Below are positions 59,632-64,000 of a DNA stretch of 64,000 nucleotides, one piece after another. Under the pieces are notes generated by a model. That model was not told the origin of the DNA and made no database searches. It saw only the letters and a list, made by a program, of their open reading frames with translations. This DNA comes from Sodiomyces alkalinus F11 (taxonomy: Eukaryota > Ascomycota > Sordariomycetes > Glomerellales > Plectosphaerellaceae). Positions within the stretch are counted from its first letter, which is position 1; each line of letters opens with the position of its first letter. The stretch spans positions 772,023 through 836,022 of the forward strand of contig NW_021167087.1 in assembly GCF_003711515.1 (NCBI RefSeq), given 5' to 3'. A program made the position numbers and the translations under genes.

Positions 59632-61047
59632 ATGTCCTCATCCGTGGCCGACACGGAAGAGAAAAGTTCGGATCCGGTTCCCGTCCGTCCTCGGACCGGA
59701 CCCCCTCCGACTTCGGCGCCAGAGATGAAAGAATCGGAACAAGTTGCGGGCGCTGAAATCGACGACCATCATGACCAACCTCCCGATGGCGGCCTCCAAG
59801 CATGGCTCCAAGTGCTCGGCTCCTGGGCCATCCTCGCCGACACCTGGGGTCTAATCAACACCTTCGGCGTCTTCCAGACGTATTACGAGCGCGTCCTGCT
59901 GCCGGGCGTTTCGGCCAGCGACATCTCGTGGATCGGCTCTCTACAAGGCGCCCTCCTGATGATCGTCGGCCCCCTATCCGGCTCCCTCTACGACGCCGGC
60001 TACTTCCGCCCGCTCTTGCTGGTGGGCATCGTCCTCATCGTGCTCGGCCAGGCCATGACCTCGCTGGCCACGGAGTACTACCAGCTCGTGCTGGCGCAGG
60101 GCGTGTGCATCGGCCTGGGGTGCGGCTTGACCTTCCTACCGTCCACGGCCATCCTGAGCCAGTACTTCCGCCGGCGTCGCGCGCTGGTCATCGGGCTCGC
60201 GTCTACGGGCTCCCCGCTGGCCGGGTCCCTCTTCCCGCTCATCTTCTCCCGGCTCGAACCTGCCATCGGCTTCGGCTGGACCACCCGCGTCATCGCCCTC
60301 GTCCTGCTCGTCCTCTCCATCTTCCCCGCCCTCTTCATGCGGCCTCGCGAGTCGTCGTCGTCGTCGAGGGCTCACGCTACGCCTACGCCTACGCCTACGC
60401 CTACGCCGGGCCCCAGGCCTCCTCGCGGCATGCGTTCCCTGGTCGACGAATCGGCCTTCCGGGACGTGCCGTTCCTGCTGGTGATGACGGGCGGGTTCTT
60501 CGCCTTCCTGACGCTCTACGTCGCCTTCTTCTACATCGAGCTCTTCGCGGTGCGGCACGGCATCGGGCCGGAAGGGTTCTCGCCGTACTTCGTCACGCTG
60601 CTCAACGCGGGCAGCATCGTGGGCCGCGTGGGGCCCAACTACCTGGCCGACAAGGTCGGGCCGCTGCACATCCTGGTCGGGGTGCTGGGGGCGTCGGCGA
60701 CGCTCATGTTCGGGTGGATGGGCATCCGGGACTTTGGCGGGCTCGTCGCCTTCGCGCTGCTGTACGGGCTGTTCTCGGGCAGTGTGGTCAGCGTGACGCC
60801 TACGGTGGTGGTGAGCCTGGCGCCGGACATGGCACGGGTGGGCACGCGGATGGGCATGATGTTCTTCGCGTGTGGGCTGCCCATCTTGTTTGGGACGCCC
60901 ATTGCGGGGGCCATCGTCGGGGGATACTCGCGGGCCGAGTGGCGGGCTATGATCGGGTATGGGGCCGCTGGGTTGGCGATGGCATGCGTGTTCACTGGTT
61001 TGGCGGGGATATATATGAGGTGGGAGAAGCACGAATCATCAGACTAA
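59632..61047 (+). CDS. MFS transporter of the monocarboxylate (MCT/MCH) family
   Basis: An intronless frame of 471 residues. After a hydrophilic N-terminus the family entry motif DQPPDGGLQAWLQVLGSW (about 49-66) marks the first of 12 membrane helices. GLINTFGVFQTYYER, the helix 4 region GVCIGLGCGLTFLPSTAILSQYFRRRRALVIGLASTGSPLAG, and the second-half GSIVGRVGPNYLADKVGP are typical of fungal MCT-type carriers (Mch2/Mch4/Mch5 relatives). The central loop holds a Thr-Pro repeat coded by ACGCCT units. The substrate may be a carboxylate, riboflavin or unknown. It is the only clear plasma-membrane carrier of this type in the window and has no enzymatic neighbour that would tell the substrate. Confidence 0.92.
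   Translation: MSSSVADTEEKSSDPVPVRPRTGPPPTSAPEMKESEQVAGAEIDDHHDQPPDGGLQAWLQVLGSWAILADTWGLINTFGVFQTYYERVLLPGVSASDISWIGSLQGALLMIVGPLSGSLYDAGYFRPLLLVGIVLIVLGQAMTSLATEYYQLVLAQGVCIGLGCGLTFLPSTAILSQYFRRRRALVIGLASTGSPLAGSLFPLIFSRLEPAIGFGWTTRVIALVLLVLSIFPALFMRPRESSSSSRAHATPTPTPTPTPGPRPPRGMRSLVDESAFRDVPFLLVMTGGFFAFLTLYVAFFYIELFAVRHGIGPEGFSPYFVTLLNAGSIVGRVGPNYLADKVGPLHILVGVLGASATLMFGWMGIRDFGGLVAFALLYGLFSGSVVSVTPTVVVSLAPDMARVGTRMGMMFFACGLPILFGTPIAGAIVGGYSRAEWRAMIGYGAAGLAMACVFTGLAGIYMRWEKHESSD
60374..60406 (+). repeat. ACGCCT microsatellite in the MFS loop
   Basis: Five ACGCCT/ACGCCG units encode alternating Thr-Pro in the central cytoplasmic loop of the transporter. Length change would stay in frame. 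Confidence 0.85.
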
Positions 61048-62103
61048 TTTGTAGACGAGACGAAGCAGAAGGATACGAATGACGGAGCACAGCAATGGGG
61101 ACAAGCATGCCGGGTATGGGGTTGTAGGTGGATGGTGAGATGCCTCCTCTTGATTCACCGCATCCCGGGGAGGACACGGTGTCACGTAGTCTGAATCATA
61201 CAGATAGATTGATTCTGGCCCCATGAGAACGAAGTATGCTGCCAGATCACGGTGATTTGACAGATGCTGACCTGGAAACTCGCTGCTTCGTGGGTTGGTT
61301 CTCTTTTTGGTGGGAACACGCGTAACGTTGCGTAAGAGGAGAAGGTAGAAACCAACCAACCCAGGTGACAGAAGACGAGGCGTTGGATTCTGCGACTCTT
61401 TTGGCTTGATAATCGGACGTGAGACCTGACGACCCATGAATGATCGACGAAGGCGCGCGGGTTTCGTTTCATAATCGTCCCGTTTTGGTTTATTTTCTCT
61501 TTGTTCACCGCTTACCAAATCTTACCAACGGCGTACATGTAAGAACCAAAATTGGTAAGGATTTGAAATGCATGGAATCCGCGTATTTGGAGCTGGAGCG
61601 AAAAAAAGAACAGAAAAGAAAAGAAAAAGTCGGTAATGGGTAAGGTAATGGTGGATACAACGTACATGTACCGTACCTGTCACTGTCGATTTGCGCTGCT
61701 TTGTTAAGCCATCAGTCAGCCACCCTAGGAGTCCAGCCCAATGACCCCTCACCCCACCGCCAAGTCGTATCCGTATCCCGGACACCACTGATACGAAGAT
61801 ACTCACCAGTACGGCGGAACATGAGAGAGAATCAAACCTGCACGCAACTGCCGCTACCCGTTTTTGGTTCCGGTAGCTCTTTAACCGCCGTGCCTCGAGA
61901 ACTGCGTTACCTTAACAGTGAAGTACCACTTGAGGTTTACAAAGAAAGGTAGGTCGTCTTCAATGGTTTCATAGAGAGAGGTTCCCTTGAGTACCTTACG
62001 GTAAGATTCATTGTAGTCGGCGTCGCCCTATCAGGACACAAACGTGGAACCATGAGCGTGGGACCCGGCCCCTCCTACTCCCCAAACAATGCAACCCGGT
62101 GTG

Positions 62104-62122
62104 TACGAAGTAATACTTCGTA
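62104..62122. promoter_or_regulatory. 19-bp perfect palindrome of the TACGAAGTA motif
   Basis: Two 9-base arms TACGAAGTA and TACTTCGTA flank a single A. The same arms occur singly at several other intergenic sites in the window. The position, about 500 bases before the quinone reductase start, would suit a dimeric regulator binding site, but that is inference. Confidence 0.45.
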
Positions 62123-62431
62123 GATTTAGTGATCTTATTAGCGTCATTCATGGGGCGTACGTGTAGGAAGACATCAGACACGTACCTTAGTAAGGATATA
62201 TGCGTAAGAAAGCCGCAGCTAACGACGGAACCAGGAGGCAAACACCTTAGTCAGGTTTACATTATCGGCCTGTTTCTGTTTCCGCGTGTTTACGAAACCT
62301 CGACAAATCCAGGGACCTTGGCGTCGTAGTACGGCGTAATGTGCGGTTGACTCGGAGGTGGATTCATGCATCGCGCAAGTTGCAACTGGTCACTAATAAC
62401 AGCCGGGTCCGTCAGGCTCTGTTATCTCTAT

Positions 62432-62439
62432 TATATAAG
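62432..62439 (+). promoter_or_regulatory. TATA box of the flavodoxin-like gene
   Basis: TATATAAG lies 187 bases before the start codon, followed by a pyrimidine-rich leader. A clear TATA element fits a stress-inducible, highly expressed gene. Confidence 0.5.
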
Positions 62440-62625
62440 AACTCACGTATCCCCTCCACTTCATCCCGAGCTCTTGTTGTATACTACAGTCGCATTGATA
62501 CCCCATCACTACTTCATACAGCTGGATTTCACCTTGGTTTCAACCTTTCATCTCTCGTCATCCCGTCTTTTCCCTCTATTATCTCTCCCCACATCTCCCC
62601 GTTAACTCTCACCACAAACGTCACA

Positions 62626-63535
62626 ATGGCTCCCAGAATCGCCATCGTCTACGTATGTTCGCACCTGCCCAAAGCTCGACTGGACAGACAGTTCCGCTGA
62701 CCGCGTTGGATCGGAATCTTAGTACTCGATGTACGGCCACATCAAGCAGCTGGCCGAAGCCGAGAAGCAGGGCATTGAGAAGGCTGGAGGCACCGCCGAT
62801 CTTTACCAGTACGTTTCCTATACCGTCATTGCCACCTGATCGGTTACTCGAAACATTGGGCCAACAAAAAAAAAAAAAAACCCCCCCCCCACCCCGAAAA
62901 CAACCAACATGAGCATGAGACCAACTAACCATCCTCGCTTTCTTTCAGAATTGAAGAGACCCTGCCTCAAGAGGTGCTCACCAAGATGGGCGCTCCCCCT
63001 AAGGCTGCCGACGTCCCCGTCCTCTCCGACCCGGCTATCCTGAAGGACTACGATGCCTTCCTCCTCGGCATCCCGACTCGTTACGGCAACTTCCCTGCTC
63101 AGTGGAAGGTAGGCACTTATTTTCTCTTTCCTCGTTCTCTCCCTTCAATTTCGGACCTATTGTTCTTGCTAACACGCTCCTTTCTAGACCTTCTGGGACC
63201 GCACCGGCGGCCAGTGGGCCACCGGCGCCTTCTGGGGCAAGATGGCAGGCCTCTTCATCTCCACAGGCACCATGGGCGGCGGCCAGGAATCCACCGCCAT
63301 CGCCGCCATGTCGACCCTCACCCACCACGGCATCATCTACGTCCCCTTCGGCTACGCCAAGGCCTTCGCCCAAATGTCCGACATGAGCGAGGTCCGCGGC
63401 GGCTCCGCCTGGGGCGCCGGCACCTTTGCCGGCGCCGACGGCTCCCGCCAGCCCAGCGCCCTCGAGCTCGAGATCGCCACCATCCAGGGCGAGACCTTCT
63501 ACCAGACCGTCGCCAAGTACACCGGCTCCGGCTGA
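62626..63535 (+). CDS. Flavodoxin-like NAD(P)H:quinone oxidoreductase (WrbA/Pst2 family)
   Basis: Four exons (62626-62652, 62723-62808, 62949-63108, 63188-63535) give 206 residues. The FMN-binding flavodoxin fold is shown by [20 protein letters not shown] (phosphate loop, formed across the first intron), [46 protein letters not shown] and [27 protein letters not shown]. Yeast homologues (Pst2, Rfs1, Ycp4) reduce quinones by two electrons and protect against oxidative stress at the membrane or eisosome. The length and motifs match the family throughout, with no missing residues. A TATA box and CT-rich leader precede it. Confidence 0.95.
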
Positions 63536-64000
63536 CTACATGGTCCCCAGCACCAGACGGGGAATAATAACAAGAACATCAACAACAACGGCGCGAACCA
63601 AGGGGGTGCGGCCAAGCAGGCTCCCCTGAGGCCGGAGGAACTGAAGAGGGATGATGTCAAGGAGGGGCCTTGTGGTCTTCCTTCCAAATGCGTAATTCTA
63701 TAAATGGGCCGGAAAGCGATCATGTAGAGATGGCATTTCAAGCACAAACAAACAAGAAGAAATGAAAAGAAGAAAAGGAAAAAAGAAAAAAACGAAAAAA
63801 AGCGAATAATACCTAACTCAAGGTACCTTAGTTTACGATGTCCCTTGTTTCATTCAATGTTAGCGAGTTCCCATGTACACGTGTAATGCTGTCTTCCGTT
63901 CCTTGGTTTTCAATTGGTGAAACATTTTCGCGTCCTTTATTATTGAAACCGCCATTCCGTGCTTTTCGGGTGACACCCGGCATTCCATCCGTAACCGAAC
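63536..64000. other. 3' flank of the flavodoxin-like gene
   Basis: No gene is present. An A/G-rich tract (about 63748-63804) and an AAGGTACCTT palindrome (63820-63829) are visible. The window ends in ordinary intergenic DNA. Confidence 0.6.

Larger units (their letters stand above)
61048..62625. other. Upstream region of the flavodoxin-like gene
   Basis: No gene is supported. A 19-bp perfect palindrome TACGAAGTA-A-TACTTCGTA lies at 62104-62122. A TATA box lies at 62432-62439. The final 150 bases are a CT-rich leader. Confidence 0.55.

Noticed and set aside
59802..61082. 426-codon second-frame ORF over the MFS gene
   Set aside because: Arg/His-rich shadow in the +1 frame. The MFS frame has all helices.

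Overview
The window is nuclear DNA of a filamentous ascomycete (Pezizomycotina, most likely Sordariomycetes). The evidence is short GT-AG introns in most genes, GC-rich third codon positions, fungal-only families (Zn2Cys6 regulator with a fungal transcription-factor middle domain, IKS1-type kinase, homoisocitrate dehydrogenase of the alpha-aminoadipate lysine pathway), and a left edge carrying the signature of repeat-induced point mutation (RIP): TpA and CpG rich, CpA/TpG poor. The species cannot be named from the sequence alone.

Layout. 1-1.47 kb is a RIP-eroded relic. It is followed by a Baeyer-Villiger/flavin monooxygenase (+, 2338-4573), a 4.7 kb gene-free stretch, a large Zn2Cys6 transcription factor (+, 9234-12820), a short-chain dehydrogenase (-, 13152-14227), an IKS1-like kinase with a membrane tail (+, 15701-18349), an M50B-like membrane metalloprotease (-, 19113-20130), an F-box protein (+, 22244-24031) and a Gln-rich AT-hook-like protein (-, 24996-26651). 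A 3 kb gene-poor stretch follows, holding a tRNA-like element. The right half carries NOG2 (-, 29625-31979), mitoribosomal mS26-like (+), an ADP1-like ABCG transporter (-), an aminotransferase (+), a polyQ/Pro-rich protein (-), mitoribosomal uS8m (+), a disordered protein (-), LYS12 (+), mitochondrial EF-G MEF1 (-), an aspartic protease (-), a single-pass membrane protein (+), an MCT-type MFS transporter (+) and a flavodoxin-like quinone reductase (+). Neighbours are mostly divergent or convergent. I see no biosynthetic cluster.

The most interesting element is inside the 436-nt second intron of NOG2. On the gene strand it folds into two hairpins with H/ACA snoRNA geometry. Their two pockets can be paired to the two helix-69 uridines of large-subunit rRNA that yeast snR191 modifies, and snR191 lies in the intron of yeast NOG2. 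The host-guest arrangement therefore appears conserved although the RNA itself is not visible as an ORF.

Functionally the right half is rich in ribosome and translation genes: NOG2 plus the snoRNA for cytosolic 60S biogenesis, and mS26, uS8m and MEF1 for mitochondrial translation. Intergenic DNA carries many copies of two short palindrome-related motif families (TACGAAGTA/TACGGAGTA and AAGGTACCTT) whose role I cannot assign.
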